Shown one piece after another: positions 1-6,560 of a stretch of DNA of 9,656 nt. Position 1 is the stretch's first letter. Each line of letters opens with the position of its first letter. The notes under the pieces are model-generated. The model was not told the origin of the DNA. It did no database searches and was given only the letters and a program-made list of their open reading frames with translations. This DNA comes from Acidobacteriota bacterium (GTDB taxonomy: Bacteria; Acidobacteriota; Terriglobia; Terriglobales; Acidobacteriaceae), in assembly GCA_003224835.1 (NCBI GenBank), contig QHZX01000065.1, positions 2,471 through 12,126 on the forward strand, in the 5' to 3' direction. A program made the position numbers and the translations under genes.

Positions 1-399
1 AAGAACGCGAGCACTGGCCGTGAGCGCGCGATAGCAGTGAATTTCGCGCGACAACTGAGCCTCAACGGGAAAGACTCGGGCCCTGACGCTGCATTGGATG
101 TAGGCGCGGGAGACGATCAATCCCAAACTATTAGCAAGGCAAAAATCACATCTGTCGAAGGTCAAATTACGGAGCTGATCTGCGGTCATCCTCCTCAAGT
201 TATGTTGACCCTAACAAATCCTACTTCCCAAGTCCTATTGCACGTCAAGGACATCTCTGCGATAAAAATGGAATTACAGGGTACTGCACATGATAAGGTC
301 TTCACCTGCGCAGATTGGATGAATCGCAGAGTAAAAGTGACTTTCAGCGAAATGGGTAACGCGGACCCCGGAGAAATTCAGAGTATCAATTTCGAATGA
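1..399 (+). CDS. C-terminal part of an unidentified protein (5' end outside window)
   Basis: The frame is open from the first base to the TAA-type end at 399, giving about 132 visible residues, so the true start probably lies before the window. A GTG at 37 could start it, but no ribosome binding site precedes it. The visible part has a low-complexity linker (about the first 45 residues) and then a compact beta-rich domain with ITSVEGQITELIC, VLLHVKDISAI and a closing GEIQSINF. From memory, this layout resembles a small C-terminal domain that follows TPR arrays in acidobacterial proteins: 'G.i..v.C', then 'v.fH.kD', then 'C..w.gr.vkV.f', then 'GEI..I.F'. No TPR is visible here because that part would be upstream. 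No enzymatic motif and no membrane segment are seen. The function is unknown and the family link is tentative. Confidence 0.6.
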   Translation, partial: KNASTGRERAIAVNFARQLSLNGKDSGPDAALDVGAGDDQSQTISKAKITSVEGQITELICGHPPQVMLTLTNPTSQVLLHVKDISAIKMELQGTAHDKVFTCADWMNRRVKVTFSEMGNADPGEIQSINFE

Positions 400-607
400 A
401 AAGGACGTCGTGGCCTCACCAAACTTTACGCAGCCTAGGTGATGGCCAGCCAGACGTGAACATGCCGTTTCAAGCAGGATCCTATACCGAACTGAGTGAA
501 GTTTTCATACTTGGCTTTAACAGCGTTATCACAAGTGTGCGCCTTTTGTTCCCCATTCTGAGCAGCGCCTGAGGGGTGTCGCCGAATTTTTCCCCGGAGT
601 GTACAAT

Positions 608-620
608 CCCGTCAAACGGG
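608..620. promoter_or_regulatory. small inverted repeat upstream of the antitoxin gene
   Basis: CCCGT (608-612) and ACGGG (616-620) form a perfect 5-bp inverted repeat with a 3-nt centre. A flanking T·G wobble extends it by one. It sits 20 nt before a TATAAT box. Type II antitoxins usually autoregulate by binding palindromes over their promoter, so it could be an operator. There is no T-run after it, which argues against an intrinsic terminator for the gene ending at 399. The match is short and may be chance. Confidence 0.2.
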
Positions 621-639
621 GCAAAGTTGTGCTGCGGAA

Positions 640-645
640 TATAAT
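640..645 (+). promoter_or_regulatory. -10 box of the antitoxin gene, possibly giving a leaderless transcript
   Basis: A perfect TATAAT ends six bases before the ATG at 652. Transcription normally begins about 6-8 nt after a -10 box, so the mRNA would start at or next to the start codon. This fits the lack of a Shine-Dalgarno sequence before 652. No convincing -35 hexamer is seen at 16-18 nt spacing, which weakens the call. Confidence 0.35.
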
Positions 646-651
646 TTGACT

Positions 652-888
652 ATGACCCAAGAAGCCCACGAACTGTTGCAGAAGGCTCTAGCGCTTCCGG
701 AGAGCGAACGGGCCGAACTGGCTGGAAACTTGATCTCCAGTTTGGATACAACGGTTGATCCAGACGTGGATGCTGCCTGGCAGCAAGAGATCGCGCGTCG
801 ATTGCACGATGTTCAATCCGGCAAAGTAAAGACCGTCCCGTGGGAAGGCGTCCGGCAGAAGGGGCGCACGTTGCTCGATGGGAAGTAA
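652..888 (+). CDS. type II antitoxin, putative addiction module component family
   Basis: This is a 78-residue protein. Its N-terminal half (QEAHELLQKALALPESER, then AELAGNLISSLD) is the hallmark of the short 'putative addiction module component' antitoxins (Unstab_antitox / TIGR02574-type). These are partners of RelE/ParE-type toxins. The C-terminal part carries the usual pattern of an acidic stretch, a Trp (DAAWQQEIARRL) and a basic tail (KVKTVPWEGVR), which in this family contacts the toxin. The ATG at 652 is preferred over an in-frame TTG at 646 because it matches the family start and the position of the -10 box. The last 11 nt overlap the ATG of the toxin frame at 878, the coupled arrangement typical of these pairs. 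The toxin itself looks broken, so the antitoxin may be an orphan. Confidence 0.85.
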   Translation: MTQEAHELLQKALALPESERAELAGNLISSLDTTVDPDVDAAWQQEIARRLHDVQSGKVKTVPWEGVRQKGRTLLDGK

Positions 889-1135
889 GCCACTTCGATT
901 TCACCCTGAAGCGGAAGAAGAATATTTATCTTCACTGTCCTGGTATCGCGACCGCAGCCCCGTCGCAGCGATTATCCCAATCCCCTTGTGCGGAGTCGAA
1001 GGACCCCTGCGATGCTGGCGTGACCACTGGCCTGAAAAGGCATTCCCAAGATGCAGGCTGCACGGGGAGAATTCCTTGATGCCAGCTCCGTCGGCTGCGC
1101 TCGGGATTTCGGCAGCGGGCTCAAACGCCCGCTAA
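878..1135 (+). pseudogene. RelE/ParE-type toxin, interrupted after about 30 codons
   Basis: The frame starts at ATG 878 inside the end of the antitoxin gene. Its first residues (KPLRFHPEAEEEYLSSLSWY, then RDRSP) match the start of the RelE/ParE plasmid-stabilisation toxins that accompany this antitoxin family: strand one, then the 'F.peA..E...a..WY..rs' helix. After about residue 33 the similarity stops and the frame runs through repeat-type DNA to a stop at 1135. The expected central helix, the basic 'RRF.Y.i.Y' strands and the C-terminal 'H.rR.P.YW' are absent, and I could not find them convincingly between the repeat and 1329. A normal toxin of this family has about 95-105 residues with the catalytic or gyrase-binding elements in the missing part, so the 85-residue product is very unlikely to be active. 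Confidence 0.7.
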
Positions 1136-1200
1136 GCGCCTCAACTTCGACTGCGTTGTCGTCCGCTTCGCGAACGACAACTTCGCTCAGGATGACAGTG
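993..1200. repeat. hairpin-rich dispersed repeat of the 'CHPERS' type inside the toxin gene
   Basis: The right end, read on the minus strand, is GTCATCCTGAGCGAAG (translated CHPERS), and the left end contains GAGTCGAAGGACCCCTGC. I remember both as ends of a family of dispersed intergenic repeats common in Acidobacteriota that produce many spurious predicted proteins. Inside are three hairpins. AGCGGGC/GCCCGCT (1114-1120 and 1127-1133) is perfect. GTTGTCGT/ACGACAAC (1155-1162 and 1174-1181) is perfect, with an inner CGC-TTC-GCG after one C·A mismatch. GCCT-GAAA-AGGC (about 1031-1041) is a short GNRA-type hairpin. No protein-coding signal of its own is supported. The exact boundaries and copy number cannot be determined from one copy. 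Confidence 0.55.
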
Positions 1201-1329
1201 AGTAGGTAGTGAAATTTCCCGATTGGCAATATGAGTAGGTGCGCGACGAATGGGGCGGCACTTTTCGGCTCATATCCGTCTTGACAGTTCGGCAATGTCA
1301 CCGCATCATGGTGGCCTCAAAACTGGACT

Positions 1330-2433
1330 ATGCGACTGTTAATTGCAATCCCCGCACTTATCACCGCAATTTGCCTCGGTAATTTGACCGCTGCGGCTCA
1401 AGATGCGGTTACGCCAGAACAGCGAGCGCGCGAGCACCTTCTAATGGTTGAGCAGGCCTACGCCGAGCGGCAAGGCGCGCAAGCCAACAGTTCGAGATCA
1501 CGAATTAAATCTAACGAACAAGAACTTGAGCACAGCCTCGACTGGTTGGTGCAGAACAATCAAGCGGAGCAGGCCCTCCGATTCGTCGACGCCATGAGTT
1601 TCTTCTGGGTGGAATTCGGTGAGTCACAAAAATCGCGGCAATGGTTTTCGCAGGTGCTGGCTATGCCGAGCGCGGCCCGGCCGACGACACTGAGAGCAAG
1701 AGTGCTCTACGATGCCGGGGTCCTCGCATTTCGCCAGAATGATGAAGCCGCATCCCGAACCTTGAACGAAGAAAGCCTCAAAATCGGACGACAGCTCAAC
1801 GACCAGCCGACAATTGCGACAGCCCTCATCGGCCTCTCCCGAATCTCCTTACGAAACCACGACTATGCAAGCGTACGGCGCAACGCCGAGGAGGCGCTAC
1901 GAATTCGCCAGGCACTCGGCGAGACCCGTGGCGAAATGTCGCCGATTCACATCCTGGCCGCGGCGTCGCGGATGGAAGGCGACAGCACAAGCGCGTCCAA
2001 ATACTACGAACTGACGCTGGGGATTTATGGCGAGAGCAACGACCAATCCGGGGTCGCAGGTGAGTTGATGAATCTTGCCTTTGTACATTTGCACGAACAC
2101 GACCCCGAGTGGGCGGCTCGGTTGTTCAAGGAAAGCGTCTCGATTTATCGAGAGCTGCAATCGCAAGAAGGCTTGGCTTGGAATATCAGCGGATTTGCCG
2201 CCGTGGCTGCTGAACGCCACGATGCGGCGCGGGCTGCGCGGCTGTATGGCGCACTAGACAGCGCAATGTCGAATCTCGGCATGGTGCTGGATCCGGATGA
2301 CGCATTAGACCTTGAACGCTACTCGAAGATGGCGCGAGAACAGTTAGGCGAGACTCAATTCGAAACCATTCGAGCCCAAGGACGCCGGATGTCGGTTGAA
2401 GAGGCACTGGGCTTGGGGTTAGCGCGTGAGTAG
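1330..2433 (+). CDS. exported TPR protein resembling the C-terminal part of STAND-type regulators
   Basis: The 367-residue protein begins with a signal peptide (MRLLIAIPALITAICLGN, probable cleavage after the AAA at 21-23). The body, from about 60 to 300, is a run of helical pairs with TPR spacing, for example ALIGLSRISLRNHDYASVRR with EEALRIRQALG, and ELMNLAFVHLHEHDPEWAAR with FKESVSIYRELQ. The last 65 residues (303-367) contain ARLYGALDSAMSNLG and a late GRRMSVEEALGL. This is the characteristic end of the TPR arrays in large LuxR-, BTAD- or winged-helix STAND/NB-ARC regulators. Here neither the ATPase nor the DNA-binding domain is present, and the protein is predicted to leave the cytoplasm. 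It is likely a periplasmic protein-protein interaction scaffold; the partner is unknown. The ATG at 1330 lacks a clear ribosome binding site but gives a good signal peptide. The gene is convergent with trmO. Confidence 0.8.
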   Translation: MRLLIAIPALITAICLGNLTAAAQDAVTPEQRAREHLLMVEQAYAERQGAQANSSRSRIKSNEQELEHSLDWLVQNNQAEQALRFVDAMSFFWVEFGESQKSRQWFSQVLAMPSAARPTTLRARVLYDAGVLAFRQNDEAASRTLNEESLKIGRQLNDQPTIATALIGLSRISLRNHDYASVRRNAEEALRIRQALGETRGEMSPIHILAAASRMEGDSTSASKYYELTLGIYGESNDQSGVAGELMNLAFVHLHEHDPEWAARLFKESVSIYRELQSQEGLAWNISGFAAVAAERHDAARAARLYGALDSAMSNLGMVLDPDDALDLERYSKMAREQLGETQFETIRAQGRRMSVEEALGLGLARE

Positions 2434-2464
2434 AGTTGGCGGAGATCTTAGGGATGACAGTAAT

Positions 2465-2485
2465 GAGGGTGAAGAGGTAACCCTC
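2465..2485. terminator. hairpin between convergent genes, possible bidirectional terminator
   Basis: GAGGGT (2465-2470) and ACCCTC (2480-2485) form a perfect 6-bp stem with a 9-nt loop. It lies in the 74-nt gap between the TPR gene ending at 2433 and trmO ending at 2508, where transcription from both sides should stop. There is no T-run on either strand, so it would be an atypical terminator. Confidence 0.3.
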
Positions 2486-2507
2486 GCTGCCCTGCCGCTG
2501 ACCGGAA

Positions 2508-2954
2508 TCACTTCTGCCGGGCTTCGGCTTCGGCGAGCCAGCCACGACGCAACTTTTCGGGCGGGATGCTGGACAGGTAAGGTTTGATATCGAGAATCGG
2601 TGTACCGTCGAGCATATCGATGCCGCGAACATGCAGGTGGGCGCCCTCCCGTCGGAGCAGTTCGACGGTGGTCAAAGCAATTGGATTAGGACGCAGCGGT
2701 GATCGAGTCGCGAACACACCGTGCGAACGGTTATCAGAGGGCGGCGAAGCGGTCAGCTCGAATCCCTCGCTGCGGTCGAACTCCCAAATCACAATCAGGT
2801 GCGAGAAGCCTTCGATGTCGGTGAGTCCGGGCTCAAACTCAGGCAGCAACTTGAGCACTCCATCGGCGTCGTGCTTGGCGCCAAGCCCCTTCGGGACTTG
2901 GCCGGTGTCCATGTAGGGACTACTTACGAAACCAATTGGGCAAGAGGTGAACAT
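2508..2954 (-). CDS. trmO: tRNA (adenine(37)-N6)-methyltransferase TrmO (YaeB/TsaA family)
   Basis: This is a 148-residue single-domain protein. The family N-terminus (CPIGFVSSPY, 5-14) and the two signature blocks, GVFATRSPLRPNPIAL (79-94) and GIDMLDGTPILDIKPYL (111-127), are intact. In characterised members these build the SAM-binding beta-barrel and dimer interface. TrmO N6-methylates t6A to m6t6A at position 37 of ANN-decoding tRNAs, mainly tRNA-Thr(GGU), in the cytoplasm. The enteric protein has an extra C-terminal domain (about 235 residues in all); this is the short form that ends after the core, as in archaea and many bacteria. The ATG at 2954 is preceded by GGAGG with a 10-nt spacer, supporting this start. 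It is divergent from the RraA-like gene at 3110, with a 155-nt shared upstream region. Confidence 0.9.
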   Translation of the reverse strand: MFTSCPIGFVSSPYMDTGQVPKGLGAKHDADGVLKLLPEFEPGLTDIEGFSHLIVIWEFDRSEGFELTASPPSDNRSHGVFATRSPLRPNPIALTTVELLRREGAHLHVRGIDMLDGTPILDIKPYLSSIPPEKLRRGWLAEAEARQK

Positions 2955-3098
2955 GGAAACGATGCCTCCGTTCTAATATTAACTTTGGAGCGACAACATT
3001 CCTGCTGTACCGAAAAACAAACTTCTGAATTGAAGATGACAGTCGCTAAACAGGAGCACCAGATTGTAAGCTGAGTCCTAGCCTTTACGCCCATGCAC

Positions 3099-3102
3099 GG
3101 AG
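3099..3102 (+). promoter_or_regulatory. ribosome binding site deciding a TTG start
   Basis: GGAG at 3099-3102 lies 7 nt before the TTG at 3110. It supports that unusual start over the in-frame ATG at 3125, which has only a too-close GGA. Either start keeps the signal peptide. Confidence 0.55.
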
Positions 3103-3109
3103 AAAAACA

Positions 3110-4027
3110 TTGAAAAGAACTGGAATGCTTAATATCGCGCTTATTGGAATTGGACTTTGCGTGTCGGGATTGCTTGGCTTAATTCCATCTGCTTCCGCGC
3201 AACTGTTCACTTTTTCCAAGCAGGAGCTGATTGACTACACGACGCAGAATCCGTTCGAGCGCTTTGCCGATGGCAGGCCTAAGGTGCCAGACGATTTAAT
3301 CGAGCGTGCCCGTGAATTGTCGTCGGAAGAAGTGTGGGAGGTCCTGCAGCAGAAGCATTTCGATAATCAGTACGCGGACGGATTTCAAATCTTGCATCCC
3401 GGCAAGACCATGGTTGGGCGTGCATTCACGGTTCAATTCATGCCGCTGCGCCAGGACGTGGATGGGGTTGCCGAAGGCAAAGCTAAAGACCACGGCATCG
3501 GTCGCCTGGAGAATCAGACTGCGATCGATATGTTGCAGCCGGGTGATGTGCTGGTCGTGGACCTGTTCGGAAAGAAAGTTGATGGGACGATCGTAGGCGA
3601 CAATCTTTTTTACTACGTGATGCAGGCCACGCATGGCGGCGGTTTGGTGGTCGATGGAAGCGTGCGCGACCTTCAAGGAATTTCGGAAATCGATATGCCC
3701 GCCTATTTTCGGTCAGTAGATCCGACTCCCATCGGGAACGTCATGTTGACCGGAATTAACATTCCCATTCGAGTTGGCAACGCGACCGTAATGCCCGGCG
3801 ACTTAGTGGTTGGCGATCGCGAAGGAGTGTATTTCGTGCCTCCGCAGTTCGTGCGGGAGGTTCTCGACCGCGCTGACGAAACCCACATTCATGATGAGTG
3901 GACGAAGAAAAAATTCGCCGAAGGGAAGTACAAGTCGAGCGAAATTTACAGCACACCTACCGATCCAAAGTTGCGCCAGGAATATCAGGATTACTTAAAG
4001 AAAAGACTTGAGGAACTACATACGTAA
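3110..4027 (+). CDS. exported RraA-like (HMG/CHA aldolase-fold) protein
   Basis: The 305-residue protein has an N-terminal signal peptide (about residues 6-30, cleavage probably after SASA before QLF). The mature part carries the RraA/HMG-aldolase superfamily core. A conserved glycine-rich segment with GLVVDGSVRD (178-187) holds the Arg-Asp pair that binds substrate and metal in this fold. VMPGDLVVGDREGVYFVP (227-244) is the family's 'PGD.v..D..GV..vP' strand pair. In cytoplasmic relatives this fold cleaves 4-hydroxy-4-methyl-2-oxoglutarate-type acids or, as RraA, inhibits RNase E. An exported version cannot be an RNase E regulator and more likely acts on an extracellular oxo-acid or related compound. 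The usual 'GE' before the helix is replaced by GDNLF (163-167), and a charged C-terminal extension (about 255-305) follows the core. Annotations as demethylmenaquinone methyltransferase for this family are historical errors. Confidence 0.85.
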   Translation: MKRTGMLNIALIGIGLCVSGLLGLIPSASAQLFTFSKQELIDYTTQNPFERFADGRPKVPDDLIERARELSSEEVWEVLQQKHFDNQYADGFQILHPGKTMVGRAFTVQFMPLRQDVDGVAEGKAKDHGIGRLENQTAIDMLQPGDVLVVDLFGKKVDGTIVGDNLFYYVMQATHGGGLVVDGSVRDLQGISEIDMPAYFRSVDPTPIGNVMLTGINIPIRVGNATVMPGDLVVGDREGVYFVPPQFVREVLDRADETHIHDEWTKKKFAEGKYKSSEIYSTPTDPKLRQEYQDYLKKRLEELHT

Positions 4028-4408
4028 CGCGCAGCGAAGAAACCAAACTGAACTTTTGCTGCTCCCTGAGAAACATTCGCACTACATTCCTTGGCGCGTC
4101 ACAACTCCTGCCTGGACTCCTTCAGGGGACGTGCTCAAAGCCTTTCTTTTCATGATCAATACTCACTAGGACGCCTTTTAGGGTGTTTCGCCGATTGGCA
4201 GACATCCAGCTCTGCCGTACTCTGTTTTCAATTGAAGTTCCACCGCCTGATTCGTCTTACTTCGCATTCAGTTGGAGCAACTGGCAAGGCTTAATTCCCA
4301 CATTGCGCAAATCTGCGCTTGTGTCGTGTTGTGTCCTGACTCTTACAAGCACGAAAGCCGTCGGTTGAGCTCTGTCTGCAATGTCCGCGTTGGAAAAAGG
4401 GAGGTCAA
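4028..4408. other. 381-nt gene-free stretch upstream of the phosphoesterase gene
   Basis: No coding frame here has family-like sequence or a ribosome binding site. Two small perfect inverted repeats are present. CAGTTG-GAG-CAACTG (4269-4283) could be an operator half or a hairpin. GCGCA-AATC-TGCGC (4305-4318) is a hairpin without a T-run. Neither is strong enough to name. No clear promoter hexamer pair was found, though the promoter of the 4409 gene must lie here unless it is read through from the RraA-like gene. Confidence 0.4.
4399..4404 (+). promoter_or_regulatory. strong ribosome binding site of the phosphoesterase gene
   Basis: GGGAGG within AAAGGGAGGT ends 4 nt before the ATG at 4409. 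It is among the clearest ribosome binding sites in the window and fixes the start. Confidence 0.6.
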
Positions 4409-5299
4409 ATGAAAACTAAATTCTTGTTGTTATTAATCTTGGCTGGCGTGTGTGCGGGTTGCGGTAATGGCGTAACCCCAACCGCACGTAAAGCAAACGC
4501 CCCATCACGAGGACCGGCCTCGCACGTCATTCTCGTTATCGAAGAGAACCGAAGTTTCTCGACTGTCTACCATAATCAAATGCCGTGGCTCAGCGCACTG
4601 GGGGATAAATATGGCATCGCCACGAATTACGTTTCAGATGAGAAGGGCTCTCTTCTGGATTATCTATGGCTTTCGTCAGGAAGCAACGCGGCACATTTCG
4701 GGTGTGATGGAAGTCAATGCACCCACAGCATAACGGACGGCAATATTTTTCGAGAACTTAATAAAGCAGGTATGTCATGGAACGTGTATGCCGACTCGCT
4801 GCCGAACCGCGGCTTCATGGGCATGTTTGCCGGAAACTACGCCAAGCGCCACAATCCAGCAGTCTGGTATAGCGATGTAATAAACAGTCCGACACAGCAG
4901 CAGAATATTCTTCCGTTTACGCAATTTTCGGTGGACCTTGCGGCGGGAGATCTGGCGGACTATTCGATCATCGTCCCTGATCTGGAAGATGATGCCCACA
5001 ACGGCACGCCACAGAAGGCCGACCAGTGGCTCAAGACCAATATTGCTCCGCTGGTCGCGAGCAAGTACTTTCAAAACGACGGGAAAAGCGTGATGTTCAT
5101 CACCTTCGATAACGGTGACAATGACGATCAAGGGCAGGTATTTACCGCGGTGGTCGGACGAAGCGTCATTCCGGGAGTAAAGGTGAACACGCGCTTCCGG
5201 CACGAGAACACGCTCCGCACAATCATGCAGCTCTTAGGATTGAAGAACTATCCCGGCGCCAGCGCCTCGGCTGCGCCGATGAGTGAGTTCTTCAGGTAA
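4409..5299 (+). CDS. exported phosphoesterase (AcpA / phospholipase C superfamily), probable lipoprotein
   Basis: The 296-residue protein starts with a Lys-led hydrophobic signal (MKTKFLLLLILAGVCAGC). Cys18, after A-G, is a plausible lipidation site, although the -3 residue is Cys rather than Leu. The mature part shows the metal-dependent phosphoesterase family (PF04185) blocks in order: VILVIEENRSF (40-50, with the metal-binding Glu-Asn), KRHNPAVWY (146-154), VPDLEDDAHNG (189-199, with the conserved His), ITFDNGDND (231-239, second metal site), and the closing FRHENTLRTIMQLLGL (263-278). Members hydrolyse phosphomonoesters or phospholipids outside the cytoplasm; the substrate cannot be read here. 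Characterised acid phosphatases and phospholipases C of the family are much longer (about 500-700 residues), so this is a compact form like many soil-bacterial paralogs. The UvrC-like gene follows after 40 nt and may share its transcript. Confidence 0.88.
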   Translation: MKTKFLLLLILAGVCAGCGNGVTPTARKANAPSRGPASHVILVIEENRSFSTVYHNQMPWLSALGDKYGIATNYVSDEKGSLLDYLWLSSGSNAAHFGCDGSQCTHSITDGNIFRELNKAGMSWNVYADSLPNRGFMGMFAGNYAKRHNPAVWYSDVINSPTQQQNILPFTQFSVDLAAGDLADYSIIVPDLEDDAHNGTPQKADQWLKTNIAPLVASKYFQNDGKSVMFITFDNGDNDDQGQVFTAVVGRSVIPGVKVNTRFRHENTLRTIMQLLGLKNYPGASASAAPMSEFFR

Positions 5300-5338
5300 T
5301 GCAGGAGCACGATCCGACATTGTTACTACAATGGGGTT

Positions 5339-6490
5339 GTGCTTGAGCAGGTACTGACATTTTCGCCCGATTGCGACGACAACTTCTTTGCGAAGATACC
5401 CGCCGCGCCGGCAGTATTCCTGCTGGGCGGCGAGGGCGAGCCTTACGTCAGCAAGACAGCGAATCTGCGTCGTCGTCTGCAGCGGTTATTGGGTAAGCCG
5501 GCAGAGCAGAGCAAGAGACTCAACCTTCGCGAGTGGGTGCAAGAGATTGGGTTCACACCGACCGGCTCCGATTTTGAGTCGCAACTCCGTCTTTACAAGT
5601 TGCTGCGGGAGTATTTCTCCAAGACTTATGCGGCACGGCTACGCCTTCGTCCTGCGGCCTTGGTCAAACTGCATTTAGAGAACGAGTATCCGCGGGCTTC
5701 GGTGACCACGAGGTTGGGAAGATCAACCGGTAAAGATGCTTTTTACGGACCGTTTCCATCCCGCGCGGCTGCGGAGAAATTCGCCAGCGACGCCCTGGAT
5801 TTTTTCAAGATGCGACGCTGCGTCGATGACCTTCACCCTGATCCGTCGTTCCCAGGCTGCGTTTATTCTGAGATGAAGATGTGCCTGGCGCCTTGCTACA
5901 AAGGTTGCGGCGATGCCGAATATCACGCCGAGGTCTCACGGGTACAAGCGTTCTTTGATACGGCAGGCCAATCGCTGCGTCGTGATCTGGCCGGACAGCG
6001 TGAGCAGGCTTCGGCACAGCTTGCATTCGAGGACGCATCGGCGATCCACTCCAAACTGGAAAAGCTCAAGCACCTGCTTTCGCAATTGCCGGAAATTGTG
6101 CAGCCTCTCGACCGAATGCGGGCACTCATCGTGCAACCGGGCGCGGACACAGGCAGAGTGGAACTCTTTCATTTCGCGAGCGCCATCATGCACGGGCCGA
6201 TTCCGTTCAGCATTGAACAGACCGGCGAACCTCAATCGATGGAATCGCGCCTGCACACACGGATTGAGACGTTTCCTTCGTCTGACGCAGCTTCAGCCAC
6301 GGAACGCATGGAGCATCTTGCAATCCTGAAGCGCTGGTATTACAGGTCGCATCGCACCGGCGAAATTTTCTTTGCCGATGAAAAGGGTACGTGGCCGCTG
6401 CGAAGAATCGTGCGTGGAATAGGGCGGGTGCACAAGGGCGAGAAGGCCGAAGATTCGGCCACTTTTTCCGCGATCCCTCCGGGGCAATAG
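5339..6490 (+). CDS. UvrC/Cho-like protein without the C-terminal nuclease domain
   Basis: The 383-residue product resembles the N-terminal half of UvrC. Residues 24-50 correspond to the GIY-YIG domain, where AVF (25-27) stands for GIY, YVSK (36-39) for YIGK, and ANLRRR keeps the conserved Arg. Residues 135-161 (FYGPFPSRAAAEKF, then FFKMRRC) and 174-190 (CVYSEMKMCLAPC) match the 'YFGPFPS...LR.C...C.Y..i.rC.aPC' region of UvrC and Cho. Residues 223-245 (QASAQLAFEDASAIHSKLEK) match the UVR motif that in UvrC contacts UvrB. The RNase H-like endonuclease and the tandem helix-hairpin-helix domains (about 250 more residues) are absent. Incision 3' to a lesion would depend on the GIY-YIG site, which has lost the first Tyr (Phe27) and the YIG Gly (Ser38), and its metal-binding Glu is uncertain. 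It may be an accessory nucleotide-excision-repair factor rather than an active nuclease. The start is a GTG at 5339. Confidence 0.8.
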   Translation: MLEQVLTFSPDCDDNFFAKIPAAPAVFLLGGEGEPYVSKTANLRRRLQRLLGKPAEQSKRLNLREWVQEIGFTPTGSDFESQLRLYKLLREYFSKTYAARLRLRPAALVKLHLENEYPRASVTTRLGRSTGKDAFYGPFPSRAAAEKFASDALDFFKMRRCVDDLHPDPSFPGCVYSEMKMCLAPCYKGCGDAEYHAEVSRVQAFFDTAGQSLRRDLAGQREQASAQLAFEDASAIHSKLEKLKHLLSQLPEIVQPLDRMRALIVQPGADTGRVELFHFASAIMHGPIPFSIEQTGEPQSMESRLHTRIETFPSSDAASATERMEHLAILKRWYYRSHRTGEIFFADEKGTWPLRRIVRGIGRVHKGEKAEDSATFSAIPPGQ

Positions 6491-6526
6491 GAGTTGCGGA
6501 CGGGGAGCAGCGTTACGGATTTACTT

Positions 6527-6560
6527 GTTGACCAACGACAGACCTTACTTCCTGGTCAGC
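6527..6560. terminator. weak hairpin between convergent genes
   Basis: GTTGACCA (6527-6534) pairs with TGGTCAGC (6553-6560) over 8 positions, one of them a G·U wobble. The loop is 18 nt. It lies where the plus-strand uvrC-like gene and the minus-strand gene at 6556 converge, and it overlaps the latter's stop codon. No T-run is present, so termination is only possible, not shown. Confidence 0.2.

Noticed and set aside
972..1301. Open frame of 109 codons on the minus strand across the repeat
   Set aside because: It is the kind of spurious frame these repeats create. It has no family motif or ribosome binding site, and it follows the repeat's hairpins rather than protein-like sequence.
1201..1329. 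Possible 3' remnant of the toxin gene after the repeat
   Set aside because: I tried all three plus frames for the 'H.rR.P.YW' end of the family. The best candidate (around 1299-1335) needs both substitutions and an indel, so it is not supported.
4091..4294. Open frame of 67 codons in the gene-free stretch
   Set aside because: There is no ribosome binding site, no recognisable motif, and the composition is like noncoding DNA.
4305..4318. GCGCA-AATC-TGCGC hairpin as a terminator
   Set aside because: The stem is only five base pairs and no T-run follows.
4775..5203. Open frame of 142 codons opposite the phosphoesterase gene
   Set aside because: It lies entirely under a gene with clear family motifs and shows no motif of its own.
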